A stretch of 23,571 nucleotides of DNA from a virus: the IMG/VR virus record IMGVR_UViG_3300034356_001753, positions 1-23,571 of that record; one strand, given 5' to 3'. The notes beneath the pieces were generated by a model. The model was given only the letters and a program-made list of their open reading frames with translations, was not told where the DNA came from and made no database searches. Made by a program: the position numbers and the translations under genes. This document shows positions 1 to 8,751 of the stretch, one piece after another; the first letter of the stretch is position 1, and each line of letters starts with the position of its first letter.

Positions 1-10
1 CCAAAGTTGA

Positions 11-2815
11 TTAAACGGGGTTCCAAGGGTCATTGTCCTCGCCAGTGCCCTTGACCTCGATGTCGTTCACATACTGTATGTTGGCATCCAACATATTTGG
101 AATGGTGAAGGTCAATTCATCCGTTTTGACCTGAACCGCCGCCACGTTGTTGGTAAGAATATCAACTTTTGTGTTGATTTGAGTAACTTCAGCACTTTGG
201 GCAAGTTGAACTTGCGAACCGAAAAATAGACCTCGTGTGTATACGCCCTTATCCATTGGGCAAGTAATCCGATAACCAGTGACGTTATCGACAATCACAA
301 TCTTGAAGCCAGGTGCATCCAAGAAGCGGAAAGTCACGTTGCCTACGTTGCCAAGGTTTGTGCCTGTTGCGTAATTCGCTTCTGGTGTGGCGTTTGCAAG
401 CTTCCACAGCGTAAAGTTGCCAGAACCGCCCTGAATCGTCACGGAAGAATTTCCCGCGCCATCTTCGATTGAGGCGGTAATAACTTCAGTTGTCGCAGCC
501 GTTACCAGCTTTGGCGGTGTAGCAATGATTGTGCTGTATTTAGAACCAGCGGCAAGCACGCCCGATTTGATGGTGATGGTTGACCCTGTGATGGATTCCA
601 TAACCGAAGCGGAAGCGTTTACCGTTAAGTTGTAGTTGCCGATTTCCACCGCAGTGCCTGATCGCGTGGCAATTTGCCCCAATTTAATGAAGTCTTCTGA
701 CAAACGGCGATAAGCTGTGTAATCATAAAATTTGTTCAGCGTGTCAATGGCGGTATATGCTGCAACCGTAGCTTTAACCATTACATCCAAACCCACATCT
801 TCAACGTAGATCGGTTCGTAGAACAACAATCCACCAGTGTTAGCCGCAAAGCTACCTGATTGACGTTGTTTGCCGTATAGCTCAATTGCCCATGAATATG
901 TGCCAGCAGTGCCTGGTGGGATGTAATAGGAATAGTCGCCCGCTGTCGTGACTTCTTGTTGGAAATACTTGGTTACGCCTGAACCGTCATAAATGATGAT
1001 TGACGAACCGACAGTGATGTTTTCAAACTTCCAGATGGTCGATGTACCTGCGCTGTCAGTGTAAATGGCAAAGATGTTGCCCGTGTTCGTAATCGTTGCA
1101 GCGCGGATTGTCGTAAGGTTTGCACCTTCGTTAATCGTGCCGCTGTTGTTGATCGTCCATCCCACATAGTAGGTTTGACCGCTTGCCACCGTACACTCAT
1201 CGGGCTGTTGCAGGTTAGCAACTTGGTTCAGTTGGTACTGATACGCATCGTAAATCTGTTGGATTGTCAGAGTGCCTGTGACCGTCATCACCTTGGTGCT
1301 AAAGTTAAACGCTACACCTGTAATAGCCGCCGCGTTAGCAATCACCTTGTCAGTCGTTGGCAAACTTACATGAACGAATGTCGGGGTCGCTGCGCCGTTA
1401 CCAATCAATGAGACTGTCGAGCTTTGCTTGTCGTAGCCGTAGCGACTGGAGTAAACCACATGGGTTTCAGCACCCTTGGTCGTTCCAGTGCAGAAATAAG
1501 CATAAGTGCTTTCGTTGACACTGCTATTTGCCCAATCCCACGCATACACAAACTCGCTTGTCGCCGCACCTGCCACGGTTGCAATTGCTTGCTGTGTTAG
1601 GTCGAAGGTTACGTCAGTTGCTACGCCTTTAGGTTTAACTCCCGCCACGTTTGCGCCTACGGGTTGATAGTACATATACCCGTTTGACAACAAATTACCC
1701 GCTGTGTCTTGCGCTCGAATGGTGATCTGTTTGGAAAATTCCAGCACGTTAAACCGACCGCTAACAGCAGCAACCGAACGCCAAACAATGTTTGTGCCTA
1801 GCAAGTTGTTTTTGAGGCGTGTCCATGCTGAACCATATAGAACAATTTGAGCGCCAGCGTAATACGAAGCCAGAATGTAGGTGGTGACATAATTTTCAAT
1901 AAGCACCCGTGAAGCCACCGCCACCGATGCCAAGTTAATCTCTGGCCCGTCCGTGTCAACTGGTGTGTAACCAGCCAAACTAGTTTGAGGCACACCAAAG
2001 TTCAACCACACACCAACATAAGTTTTTGTAGCCGTAAAGTTGATAGCTGCTGTGGTGTTGTCTTGACGCAAACGAGCCTGACCTGTGCCTGTACCACGAG
2101 CGCAAAGAATCCAGCACAAATCGCCTGAAGTGGTAATGCGAGAGAAGTTATTAAAGTCAGTAGTCAGCCAGTCAGCACCATAGCGCACGCAAGCGTCAAT
2201 CATGGTGAACTTAGCAGGGTAAAGCACGTTCGTACTTACCAGCTTCATACCCTTGTTGCCGTTGTTTCCTTGCCAATCGAAACCCGGATAAGGGAATGGT
2301 GCGTTGGCTGCCGCTGCTTTGCGACCATTAAAAATAATCTCTCCGCCCGTTGCGCTGCCACGAACCTCAAATCGGTTAGAGCAAGAGCCATCGTTGCGGA
2401 GTTGTGCTACCCGTGATTCGACGGTTAACGTGCCTTCAATGAACAAATCTTGCCCACCAATATCAAATATCCGATAGAGGTCGCCACGGTTTGTAATGGT
2501 GAACCCTGTCGCAGCACCGAGGCTTAGGTTCATCGTGTCCGTGCCTGTTTGCGTGATGCCCGTTTGACAAGTAAACGCTTGCGCTGAAAACGTGCCAAAA
2601 GCCGTGTCGGTGGTCAATGACGTGGCCGAAGTGATGGCCGTGATGGTCTTAGTCACACCACCCACGGTGATAGTTCCACCCACCCGAGGGGCTGTGGTTG
2701 CAGGTGCGCCGCCAATCGCAAAGGCAAACGCCGTGCCAACGCCTGTGACGGTGGTTGTGCTTGAGCAGCTTACCGTGCCAACCCCTGCGACTGCTGTGGT
2801 TCGTGCAAACGTCAT
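11..2815 (-). CDS. Large phage tail/tail-fibre-like structural protein (934 aa)
   Basis: A long virion protein rich in Thr, Ser, Ala, Val, Gly and Asn, with the low-complexity beta-rich look of phage tail fibres. The N-terminus (residues 8-60) has Thr/Gly/Val runs of the kind found in repeat-built fibre shafts. The last 65 residues begin with a short heptad-like stretch (QLAQSAEVTQINTKVDIL) and end in a GTGEDNDPWNPV tail, an ending I recognise from other phage tail proteins. The AAGGA ribosome site sits 7 bases before the ATG. It is the most downstream gene of the terminase-portal operon inside the window, and its stop is 10 bases from the window edge. No enzymatic domain is recognisable. A host-contact or tail-shaft role is inferred from composition and position; it is less obviously the receptor-binding fibre than the gene at 20467-21843. 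Confidence 0.75.
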   Translation of the reverse strand: MTFARTTAVAGVGTVSCSSTTTVTGVGTAFAFAIGGAPATTAPRVGGTITVGGVTKTITAITSATSLTTDTAFGTFSAQAFTCQTGITQTGTDTMNLSLGAATGFTITNRGDLYRIFDIGGQDLFIEGTLTVESRVAQLRNDGSCSNRFEVRGSATGGEIIFNGRKAAAANAPFPYPGFDWQGNNGNKGMKLVSTNVLYPAKFTMIDACVRYGADWLTTDFNNFSRITTSGDLCWILCARGTGTGQARLRQDNTTAAINFTATKTYVGVWLNFGVPQTSLAGYTPVDTDGPEINLASVAVASRVLIENYVTTYILASYYAGAQIVLYGSAWTRLKNNLLGTNIVWRSVAAVSGRFNVLEFSKQITIRAQDTAGNLLSNGYMYYQPVGANVAGVKPKGVATDVTFDLTQQAIATVAGAATSEFVYAWDWANSSVNESTYAYFCTGTTKGAETHVVYSSRYGYDKQSSTVSLIGNGAATPTFVHVSLPTTDKVIANAAAITGVAFNFSTKVMTVTGTLTIQQIYDAYQYQLNQVANLQQPDECTVASGQTYYVGWTINNSGTINEGANLTTIRAATITNTGNIFAIYTDSAGTSTIWKFENITVGSSIIIYDGSGVTKYFQQEVTTAGDYSYYIPPGTAGTYSWAIELYGKQRQSGSFAANTGGLLFYEPIYVEDVGLDVMVKATVAAYTAIDTLNKFYDYTAYRRLSEDFIKLGQIATRSGTAVEIGNYNLTVNASASVMESITGSTITIKSGVLAAGSKYSTIIATPPKLVTAATTEVITASIEDGAGNSSVTIQGGSGNFTLWKLANATPEANYATGTNLGNVGNVTFRFLDAPGFKIVIVDNVTGYRITCPMDKGVYTRGLFFGSQVQLAQSAEVTQINTKVDILTNNVAAVQVKTDELTFTIPNMLDANIQYVNDIEVKGTGEDNDPWNPV

Positions 2816-2824
2816 TATTTATCC

Positions 2825-2992
2825 TTATTCCACACAAGCCGCCGAAGCTAGCCCGAAGTTGTCATTCTGCAAAGACGCCAATTGTTCTTGCGTCCGCTTG
2901 AGTTCTATTTTAACGCCTTGAGCATCAATATGGAACGAAATAGACGTAATAGACGCCAGCATCGCTACCACCCAAGGCATTAGCTTACTCAT
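2825..2992 (-). CDS. Small membrane-anchored hypothetical protein (55 aa)
   Basis: This 55-codon frame starts with an ATG that overlaps the end of the preceding gene by 8 bases and ends 9 bases before the tail gene. Residues 4-20 form one hydrophobic segment (LMPWVVAMLASITSISF), followed by a charged stretch (ELKRTQEQLASLQND) that could be a short coiled coil. This looks like a type II membrane protein with a short outer tail. It resembles a miniature spanin-like or virion membrane peptide only in topology; the true spanins are at 18777-19205. Function is unknown. Confidence 0.55.
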   Translation of the reverse strand: MSKLMPWVVAMLASITSISFHIDAQGVKIELKRTQEQLASLQNDNFGLASAACVE

Positions 2993-3122
2993 TGGGAGGC
3001 GTTTCGTCAGGTTTAGGTGGCTTCTTGCGCCCGTAATATCGCCCTTGTAATACTTTCAGTGCCCCAAGTCCTAAAACAAAGGGCAAGCCGTATATGGCGA
3101 GGTCGGCAAGTACCGCAGCCAT
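2985..3122 (-). CDS. Tiny membrane protein with basic-proline tail (45 aa)
   Basis: The ATG overlaps the stop of the upstream 98-aa gene (TAATG arrangement), and its own end overlaps the next gene, so it is translationally coupled on both sides. Residues 3-24 are hydrophobic (VLADLAIYGLPFVLGLGALKVL). They are followed by GRYYGRKKPPKPDETPPNE, a basic then proline-rich cytoplasmic-type tail. Similar one-helix peptides sit between portal and tail genes in other podovirus-like phages, but no function is known. Confidence 0.55.
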   Translation of the reverse strand: MAAVLADLAIYGLPFVLGLGALKVLQGRYYGRKKPPKPDETPPNE

Positions 3123-3418
3123 TACATTGCCTGAATAAAGACTGTTTTACCCTCAGTCGGGACAATCTCAAGACCAATGCCAGCGGCTACGATCTCAAAC
3201 GCACCTTCAGGCGTAGCAAACCATGTGCTGTATTGCTCTATGCCGTTTAGCTCATATGTCGATTCGCCAGCCCAAACAAGATTTGCGTCATACAGCGTGT
3301 ATTTAAAGACAACATGGTCAAAGAGGTTATCTTGAATTGAAACCACATTGAATTGTGTGGCGTTCATTCGCTTGCCATTGGCGAAGGCGAGTTGTGGGAC
3401 GATCTGAACTGTTTTCAT
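3122..3418 (-). CDS. Conserved-looking phage protein of unknown function (98 aa)
   Basis: The start is taken at the ATG giving MKTVQIVPQLAFANG. It has an AAAGG site upstream and overlaps the previous stop as ATGA, whereas the longer frame would run 72 bases into the previous gene. The protein is soluble, with alternating hydrophobic and polar residues suggesting a small beta-rich fold, and it contains WAGESTYEL and YSTWFATPEGAFEIVA. It has no transmembrane segment or catalytic motif that I can see. Its place among portal-to-tail genes suggests a minor structural or assembly protein (inference). Confidence 0.6.
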   Translation of the reverse strand: MKTVQIVPQLAFANGKRMNATQFNVVSIQDNLFDHVVFKYTLYDANLVWAGESTYELNGIEQYSTWFATPEGAFEIVAAGIGLEIVPTEGKTVFIQAM

Positions 3419-3711
3419 TTTGAAACCTTTGAATGAATGAATGAGTAATAGTAAATCAAAGCCATTATCCCAAGGTCTTTGGTCAACCACATAGGGAAAT
3501 AATGGTCAATTGGGTATGAGCCAAACTTCAAGAAGTGAATCGTCCGCACCACCTGGACAACAAGGCCAAAGACCAGCAGCGCAAATCCTACCTTTTGCAG
3601 AATGTGCATCTCTTGGCCGCTCATAAACACATAAATGAAAGCCATGCCAATAAAGAAGAAAGATGCCACCATCGAAATGGTTAGCCACATGGCGACCTGT
3701 TGTGCGTCCAT
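3415..3711 (-). CDS. Three-helix membrane protein (98 aa)
   Basis: Hydrophobic segments lie at about residues 7-29, 38-57 and 79-92, separated by short polar loops. The start overlaps the stop of the holin-like gene (TAATG) and the end overlaps the next start (ATGA), so it is coupled to both. Two adjacent membrane proteins behind the portal gene could be a holin/antiholin pair or virion membrane proteins. The endolysin cassette with its own holin candidate is elsewhere (18095-19205), so the lysis role here is uncertain. Confidence 0.6.
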   Translation of the reverse strand: MDAQQVAMWLTISMVASFFFIGMAFIYVFMSGQEMHILQKVGFALLVFGLVVQVVRTIHFLKFGSYPIDHYFPMWLTKDLGIMALIYYYSFIHSKVSK

Positions 3712-4079
3712 TACTTCACCTTAAATGTTTCTTTCACTTCTTTAGCCACTTCAACAATATCTTTATTGTCCATGCGGTCAAAGAACTTCACAAATGCCTT
3801 AATCACCGTAAATGCAACCAATCCAATTGCGCCACCCACAGCCATTGAGGTATTTACATCATTGGGATTCATGCCCATATAAACAGCCAAAGCACCGCCA
3901 AAGATGATGGAGATACCAACCGCACTACCGCCAACAATGCAAGCCGTAGCCGCACGGCCATAGCCATCTAAGGCAGGGGTTTTTCGGAGGAATAAAACAA
4001 GCAAGGACATAAACAAGGCGCTAAGACCATAGTTTAATTTAGCAATGGCAAAAGATATAGCCGTAGAGAGGGGTTCCAT
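3711..4079 (-). CDS. Putative holin-like membrane protein (122 aa)
   Basis: The start is at MEPLSTAISF, with an AAGGA ribosome site 6 bases upstream; the frame is open 27 bases further but that start lacks a site. Three hydrophobic segments (about 14-31, 46-68, 77-98) are followed by a charged C-terminal tail (DRMDNKDIVEVAKEVKETFKVK), the layout of three-helix (class I) holins. The TM1-TM2 loop contains RKTPALDGYGRAA and TM2 is glycine-rich. It follows the portal gene after a 45-base gap and heads a chain of overlapping small genes. The holin name rests on topology only; a virion membrane protein is the alternative. Confidence 0.5.
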   Translation of the reverse strand: MEPLSTAISFAIAKLNYGLSALFMSLLVLFLRKTPALDGYGRAATACIVGGSAVGISIIFGGALAVYMGMNPNDVNTSMAVGGAIGLVAFTVIKAFVKFFDRMDNKDIVEVAKEVKETFKVK

Positions 4080-4124
4080 GATTATCCTTTTAGAAAGTAA
4101 GAACAAAGTATTACTTCCCGCATT

Positions 4125-6368
4125 TTAGTCAGTAATCTCAACAGCACCAATAGCGCGTCCGGTTATCGGGTCACGCTCTAGCACACGGCGCTTGGGTCGT
4201 TTCATTTCGTCCACAGCGCCTACCAGTGAGGCAGAGACTTGGGCCAATGTATTGACGGCTTCGGCGATACCAGCACCTTGTTGGGCAGCGGATTGGCTCA
4301 GTGTCTCAGCGATCTCGTCAAACTTGCCACCTGAATCCACGGTGAACTGGTTGACGGGCTTCATTTGGGCTTGGGTCTGCATCTCAGCGATCTGCAACTT
4401 TGTCTGGGCATCCAATTGGGCTTTGTAAGCCTGGCGCTCAGTCTCGGCCTGTTGCTTCATTTGCTCCAACATCATGGCCTGTTCAGCCTTGAATTGCTCA
4501 ACCTGGGCAGTCGTTTGGGCTTTCATTTGCTCCATTTGTTGCGCGCTTTGGAGCTTCATCTGTTCAGCTTGCATGGTCTGTTGCATCTTGGCCTGTTCCA
4601 TCTGTTGCATGGCTTCGGCTTGTTGCTGTTCAGGCGATGGGCCTTGAGGCTCTTTAGGTGCGTTCATCTTTTCGATGGTTGTCTCCAGAGCCGATTCAAG
4701 CGAACGGCCACCCTTGAAGGTTCTCACCACAAACTGCAAGACCTCACCAATCAGCGGGGCCATTTCAGGCACTTGTTGAGCCATTGGCAGGGCATCACGC
4801 ATAGTCGTGCCGAACGCTTGCATGAACTCGGTTCTAGAGGCTTTCTCGGCCTGTTCGTCCATCTCGACCAAGCTATCAGACGCCACTTCAATGCGGAATG
4901 AACGGGCTGGTTCAGACTTCATCAACTGAATGGCTTGCTCGGCGTAAGGTGCGTCATCCGTGCCCATAATCCCCGACATCTGAATCAGGTTCTCAGGGGA
5001 ATACAGGTCGCACATCAATTGCGCCTTAATCCGCAGCAATTCAGAGGCGAACACGGCCACATCCATCTGCATACGCTTCAGGCGCATAGAGGCATACTGG
5101 CCCTTGATCTGTTGGGCAGTAGCAGTCTCAGAGGCCACGCTTGAGCCACGAATGATGTCGCTCAGTCCGGTAACGTCATAGACCACCTGTTTAGCCTGTT
5201 CACGGGCTTGATAGCATTGGTTCAATGCTTGGATGGTCTGATCTAGTGGCAGAAAGTCAATCGTGCCCTTAACGCCGCCTTTTTCAGAGAAAGCTGCCCA
5301 TGAATCTACGGGGATAAGCTGGTTGTCGAATCCCTCGTTCAGCATCCGCTGAATACCCGCTTGGGAGGCGTCATACACACCCACCACCTTGACCGCTTCA
5401 ATCAGCAACGAAATGCGGTTGGTCAGCTTATCGATCTCGTCCGCTTGGTCTTGGTAGAGAACGTAGTCAGGAACAGGCACAAGGGTTTCTGTCGTCTGAG
5501 TAGCGAACAAAGGACGGGGCAAAGGCCAAAAGTTGTCCAGGCCGTACGGGTCGTTCTTGTGGTCGAGCAGCTTATCCTCACCCTCTGCCACCCAATAGAC
5601 ACACTCGCTGGTCTTGTCCCAAATCTCCCAAATCTCTGCCTTTTTCATGGCTTCAGCGTCTGATTTGCTGAATCCCGACTTGAGCATATCGTCAAGACCT
5701 TGGGGGACGTGGGTCAGGTTGATGTCTTTGAATTCCTCACCGAAACGCTTAACGACTTCCTCTTTGCTCATGTAAACACGGCGAGCGCACCAAGTCACTT
5801 CCTCCCATGTTCGGGCAGGGGTGCAGCGGAAATCCTCCCAGTAAACATAGTCCACAGGTGTGGTTTCTACGTTCATCTCAGGGGTTTGCTCGCCATAGCT
5901 AGGCTGTTGGGCTTCGTCCGAGTATTCACCCTCAGGGCTTTCCATTGGGGACGATTGGATAATGTCCACGCTCTTAGACTCAAATCGAACCCATGCCACA
6001 CCGCGACCAGGCAATAGGCGATCCATCACCGCCAACTTGATGGAATGGTCGAAGTCTGAATTGTTGTCAATCTCGTATTGGAGCGCACGTTCCAGAATGG
6101 TCGAGGCTGTTCGTGCTACTGGGTCTTTGTCCTTCCAGCGGCGTTCCACCTGTGCGCGAGGTGTGCGGCCATACAAAGCGGGGAGCATGGTCTGTATGTT
6201 TGACCAAAGGACGTTGTAACGCTTAGAGGTGAATGACTGTGTGCGGTCGTCCCGATACCGCTTGACGATCTTTTTACCGCGCTTGCACCATGCTTCGTCC
6301 TCTCGCTTGGCTTGCTTGAGTTCGTTCTTCCAGCGTTTCGCTTCGGCAATAGGATTCATCTTTTTCAT
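4125..6368 (-). CDS. Portal protein, P22-like family
   Basis: The portal forms the dodecameric DNA channel at the capsid vertex, docking terminase during packaging and the tail afterwards. Family features include an N-terminal RYRDDRTQSFTSKRYNVLW segment, a TMLPALYGRTP motif typical of P22-type portals in podovirus-like phages, and a long central alpha/beta region. At 747 aa it matches the P22 portal (725 aa). The C-terminal roughly 100 residues before the end are an extreme Gln/Met/Glu/Ala heptad-like stretch (EQQQAEAMQQMEQAKM and onward), corresponding to the helical barrel region. The start chosen is the ATG that overlaps the stop of the 60-aa gene as ATGA, with GGA 7 bases upstream; an ATG 12 bases earlier has no usable site. 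It follows TerS and TerL as expected for a headful-packaging phage. Confidence 0.92.
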   Translation of the reverse strand: MKKMNPIAEAKRWKNELKQAKREDEAWCKRGKKIVKRYRDDRTQSFTSKRYNVLWSNIQTMLPALYGRTPRAQVERRWKDKDPVARTASTILERALQYEIDNNSDFDHSIKLAVMDRLLPGRGVAWVRFESKSVDIIQSSPMESPEGEYSDEAQQPSYGEQTPEMNVETTPVDYVYWEDFRCTPARTWEEVTWCARRVYMSKEEVVKRFGEEFKDINLTHVPQGLDDMLKSGFSKSDAEAMKKAEIWEIWDKTSECVYWVAEGEDKLLDHKNDPYGLDNFWPLPRPLFATQTTETLVPVPDYVLYQDQADEIDKLTNRISLLIEAVKVVGVYDASQAGIQRMLNEGFDNQLIPVDSWAAFSEKGGVKGTIDFLPLDQTIQALNQCYQAREQAKQVVYDVTGLSDIIRGSSVASETATAQQIKGQYASMRLKRMQMDVAVFASELLRIKAQLMCDLYSPENLIQMSGIMGTDDAPYAEQAIQLMKSEPARSFRIEVASDSLVEMDEQAEKASRTEFMQAFGTTMRDALPMAQQVPEMAPLIGEVLQFVVRTFKGGRSLESALETTIEKMNAPKEPQGPSPEQQQAEAMQQMEQAKMQQTMQAEQMKLQSAQQMEQMKAQTTAQVEQFKAEQAMMLEQMKQQAETERQAYKAQLDAQTKLQIAEMQTQAQMKPVNQFTVDSGGKFDEIAETLSQSAAQQGAGIAEAVNTLAQVSASLVGAVDEMKRPKRRVLERDPITGRAIGAVEITD

Positions 6369-6547
6369 TGCTTGTTCCATTCTTTAGCAATCGCTTCGGC
6401 GTGTTCCAGTGTGGTGAACTTAGCACCCGGTTTGTCAGGGAACGACAGGCAGTTAAACCCTTGAGCATTCTCAACACCTGCCCATTGGCCGTAATCAGCC
6501 GCTTTATATGGTGGAATTGCAAAATGCTTGGTTGGCTCTGCGTTCAT
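6365..6547 (-). CDS. Small protein between terminase and portal (60 aa)
   Basis: The start overlaps the terminase stop as ATGA and the end overlaps the portal start as ATGA, so the three genes are translated as a coupled unit. The protein is soluble and aromatic-rich (IPPYKAADYGQWAGVENAQGFNCLSF), with a C-terminal helix (TTLEHAEAIAKEWNK). I do not recognise a family. Its position suggests a packaging or head-assembly accessory factor (inference). Confidence 0.65.
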   Translation of the reverse strand: MNAEPTKHFAIPPYKAADYGQWAGVENAQGFNCLSFPDKPGAKFTTLEHAEAIAKEWNKQ

Positions 6548-7902
6548 ATGCGCTCATTCCTTCGGGGGGATTCTTTCCACAGGTCGTCCAGTGGAGCCGT
6601 AATAATGCGATTATTTTGCCCTTTTATGGCCCATTTGTCCATTTTTTCGTCAATTTTGGGCTTATGTTCCTGCATTACCTGACAGCCGTAAGCAAACGCA
6701 TCGGACGGATGGGACGCCCAATTGTGGTTTGGTTCACGGCTAAAAACGCCATTATCCTCAGAATACAGAAACTCCCATGCCCTTAAGCCGTCTAATCCAG
6801 CCTCGCACAGTTGAGCGTTAAAGGCGCACCTATCTATCACCTCACGGGCCGCGCTGATCTGATCTTGCTTCTTGGACTGAGGCACTAAGCCCACATAACT
6901 AGCCCCGAAAGCCGTGATGAACCGCTCCATCGTTGTATGGCGCGATTGGAAGGTCTTAGCCCTTGAGTCGTGGGGTAGCCACACCTTGCCCACTTGCTTG
7001 GCCCCTAGCTGCCTTATATTGTCTTGGATGCGGGGAATCCACTCATCAGCGTCTAGCCCGTTATCCCCATCGTATTTCAGGACGTTCACACCGCCTGGCA
7101 CACGTTGCCAATACCAAAATGATGCTGTGTCCCTAAAACCTAAGTCAGCCGATACCTCAATAGGCATCCCATCAGGGTCATACACCACATCGTTATGGAT
7201 GCGCTTATCTCTCTCAGCCTTCCCCACCCATCGAGCAAGAATAGCGCCTTGTGACGAGCCATAAGCCCCCTCCCAAATATGGGCGGCTCTATCTGGGTCG
7301 GTTCTGTAATCCTGCTCCATCTCTTGCCGAAGCACATCAGGGAACCAAGGGTTATCACGCCAATTGACCATGCGCCCAATAGCGTTTTGAGGCTTGTTCT
7401 TGCCGCGGAAAAACACATCTACGGGGTCAGTTTTGTATCTGGGGTTCCAGCTAAACAAAAGCTCAGAATCTGGGATGCGGATTGTCGGGCGCAATAACTC
7501 AAGGCTGTAACCGCTTAAAGTTTGCGCTTCCTCTACCCAAGCACGTTTGTAGCCCTCAAGCGACTTAACAGAATCAGCCGTGTGGTTCTGCATACCTTGG
7601 AACGTAATGATTCCAGTGCCATTGGTCGATAAAATCTTGGCGTCTTGAACTTCAAAGTAATAGCCAGCGTTTAGCTTTTCAATCTTTTGCTCAAGCAGCT
7701 TTTTTACGGACTGATCTAGCGACTTTTGCACTTGGCGCACACATACAGTACTTTCATTCTGGTCAATGGCGTGGGCCTCAATGATGTATTCGCCAAAAAA
7801 GTGCGACTTTCCAGAGCCACGGCCACCGTATGCAAATTTGTACCGTGCAGGCTCAAAATAATCAGCAGCCCATCTAGGGGTTGCGATTTCCAGTGCTTGC
7901 AT
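6544..7902 (-). CDS. terL: Terminase large subunit (ATPase and nuclease)
   Basis: This is the DNA-packaging motor that translocates concatemeric DNA into the prohead and cuts it. The Walker A motif GGRGSGKS is at residues 26-33, and the Walker B motif AWVEEA is at 121-126 with the catalytic Glu. A SWNP coupling-type motif is near 151. The RNase H-like nuclease domain begins near 250 with candidate metal ligands D253 (SADLGF), D312 (LPHDSRAK) and D401 (HPSDAFAYG). The 452-aa length and PBSX/Sf6-like (Terminase_3) pattern fit. The start overlaps the TerS stop (TAATG) and the stop overlaps the next start (ATGA). Partnering an Sf6-type small subunit suggests headful (pac) packaging. Confidence 0.95.
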   Translation of the reverse strand: MQALEIATPRWAADYFEPARYKFAYGGRGSGKSHFFGEYIIEAHAIDQNESTVCVRQVQKSLDQSVKKLLEQKIEKLNAGYYFEVQDAKILSTNGTGIITFQGMQNHTADSVKSLEGYKRAWVEEAQTLSGYSLELLRPTIRIPDSELLFSWNPRYKTDPVDVFFRGKNKPQNAIGRMVNWRDNPWFPDVLRQEMEQDYRTDPDRAAHIWEGAYGSSQGAILARWVGKAERDKRIHNDVVYDPDGMPIEVSADLGFRDTASFWYWQRVPGGVNVLKYDGDNGLDADEWIPRIQDNIRQLGAKQVGKVWLPHDSRAKTFQSRHTTMERFITAFGASYVGLVPQSKKQDQISAAREVIDRCAFNAQLCEAGLDGLRAWEFLYSEDNGVFSREPNHNWASHPSDAFAYGCQVMQEHKPKIDEKMDKWAIKGQNNRIITAPLDDLWKESPRRNERI

Positions 7903-8324
7903 TACTTTTTAGGGTCTACGATGACCCGCTTAATGGAGCCAATCAGCAATGGGTTTTGTTGGTCGCCAGAAAGCTCTAACTTGTCCCCGTAGATTTTGGG
8001 CAACATCTTGGACAGCATCCACTTGCGTGTATCCACCCTGAGACGGTTTCGAGCCACAGCCGTAGCACTGAGGTCTAGGCGTACATCGTCACCATCATAT
8101 TTAGCCTCTACCTCTGTTTCATCAGCGATATTGAGGATGGAATCGGCCAATTGCAAATAGCCAATTTCACGGCTTCGCGTGTATTGTGTAAGGAACTCAG
8201 GATTGGATTTAGTCCAATTGAGTACGGTTCTAGCTGATTCGCCTACTGATTCAGCGGCTTTGCGTAGGCTAGCACCATCCTCTAGCATGATGCAGATTTC
8301 GTCAGCTTTGTCTTGATTGAACAT
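7902..8324 (-). CDS. terS: Terminase small subunit, Sf6 gp1-like
   Basis: The small subunit recognises the packaging site and recruits TerL. An N-terminal helix-turn-helix region spans about residues 1-50 (ASLRKAAESVGESARTVLNWTKSNPEF). A helical oligomerisation core follows, ending in the diagnostic ARNRLRVDTRKWMLSKM and PKIYGDK, which closely parallels the Sf6 gp1 block with RLRVDTRKW and YGDK. Length of 140 aa matches Sf6 gp1 (about 139 aa). The start chosen is the third codon of the longest frame (MFNQDKADE), because GAGG lies 8 bases before it but only 2 before the first ATG (8330). It heads the terminase-portal gene chain. Confidence 0.88.
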   Translation of the reverse strand: MFNQDKADEICIMLEDGASLRKAAESVGESARTVLNWTKSNPEFLTQYTRSREIGYLQLADSILNIADETEVEAKYDGDDVRLDLSATAVARNRLRVDTRKWMLSKMLPKIYGDKLELSGDQQNPLLIGSIKRVIVDPKK

Positions 8325-8383
8325 TCTCATATCCTCGGGTTAGCCTAAGATGTGCGAATTATATTAGGTTTTGTTATTTAGGG

Positions 8384-8563
8384 TCATTTGATTACTCGGT
8401 ATCCAATGACGTCTTTGCCTCTAGCGCAATCAGTCCAGTAAAAGCAATCAGCAGTGTCTTTGGCTTGCTCACCATCCCGCAAAATCACCTCGACCATTGT
8501 GTCTTGAGGGACAGGGCAAGCGTCACCAGTCCAGTTTATCCAGACGTCTGCCTCTTCGCTCAT
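8384..8563 (-). CDS. Small conserved-looking phage protein (59 aa)
   Basis: A 59-codon frame whose start overlaps the stop of the upstream membrane protein gene as ATGA. The pattern WINWTGDACPVPQDTMVEVILRDGE near the N-terminus and IGYRVIK at the end resembles a widespread group of short phage proteins with 'P...T.VEV.xRDG' and a terminal YRVxK. It is soluble and acidic, and its function is unknown. It is followed by a 60-base gap before TerS. Confidence 0.6.
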   Translation of the reverse strand: MSEEADVWINWTGDACPVPQDTMVEVILRDGEQAKDTADCFYWTDCARGKDVIGYRVIK

Positions 8564-8751
8564 CGTTGCACCTCTTTTGACTTAACCTCACCCAAGGCTA
8601 ACAAGAACAAGAACGCCACAAAAGGGCTTAAAAAGAACGCTACTAATCCCCATCCAATTGGGCTGCGCTTCAGGCGGCTTGCGTACATACCTGCGGCCAC
8701 GCTGAGAGCGATAACCATAATAAAAAAAATTGCAAAAAACATATCTAACAT
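8560..8751 (-). CDS. Two-helix small membrane protein, first gene of the late operon (63 aa)
   Basis: The start at MLDMFF has a strong AAGGAG site 5 bases upstream. A longer frame reading from further up has no ribosome site. Hydrophobic segments are at about 3-24 and 33-54, separated by the basic SRLKRSP turn, giving an alpha-helical hairpin; the tail is charged (GEVKSKEVQR). It is the first gene behind the late promoter and folded leader. A membrane or superinfection role is possible, but no family is recognised. Confidence 0.6.
   Translation of the reverse strand: MLDMFFAIFFIMVIALSVAAGMYASRLKRSPIGWGLVAFFLSPFVAFLFLLALGEVKSKEVQR

Noticed and set aside
4365-4901. 178-codon plus-strand frame rich in Leu and His
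   Set aside because: It is antisense to the Gln-rich end of the portal gene; the Leu/His bias is simply the complement of Gln and Met codons.
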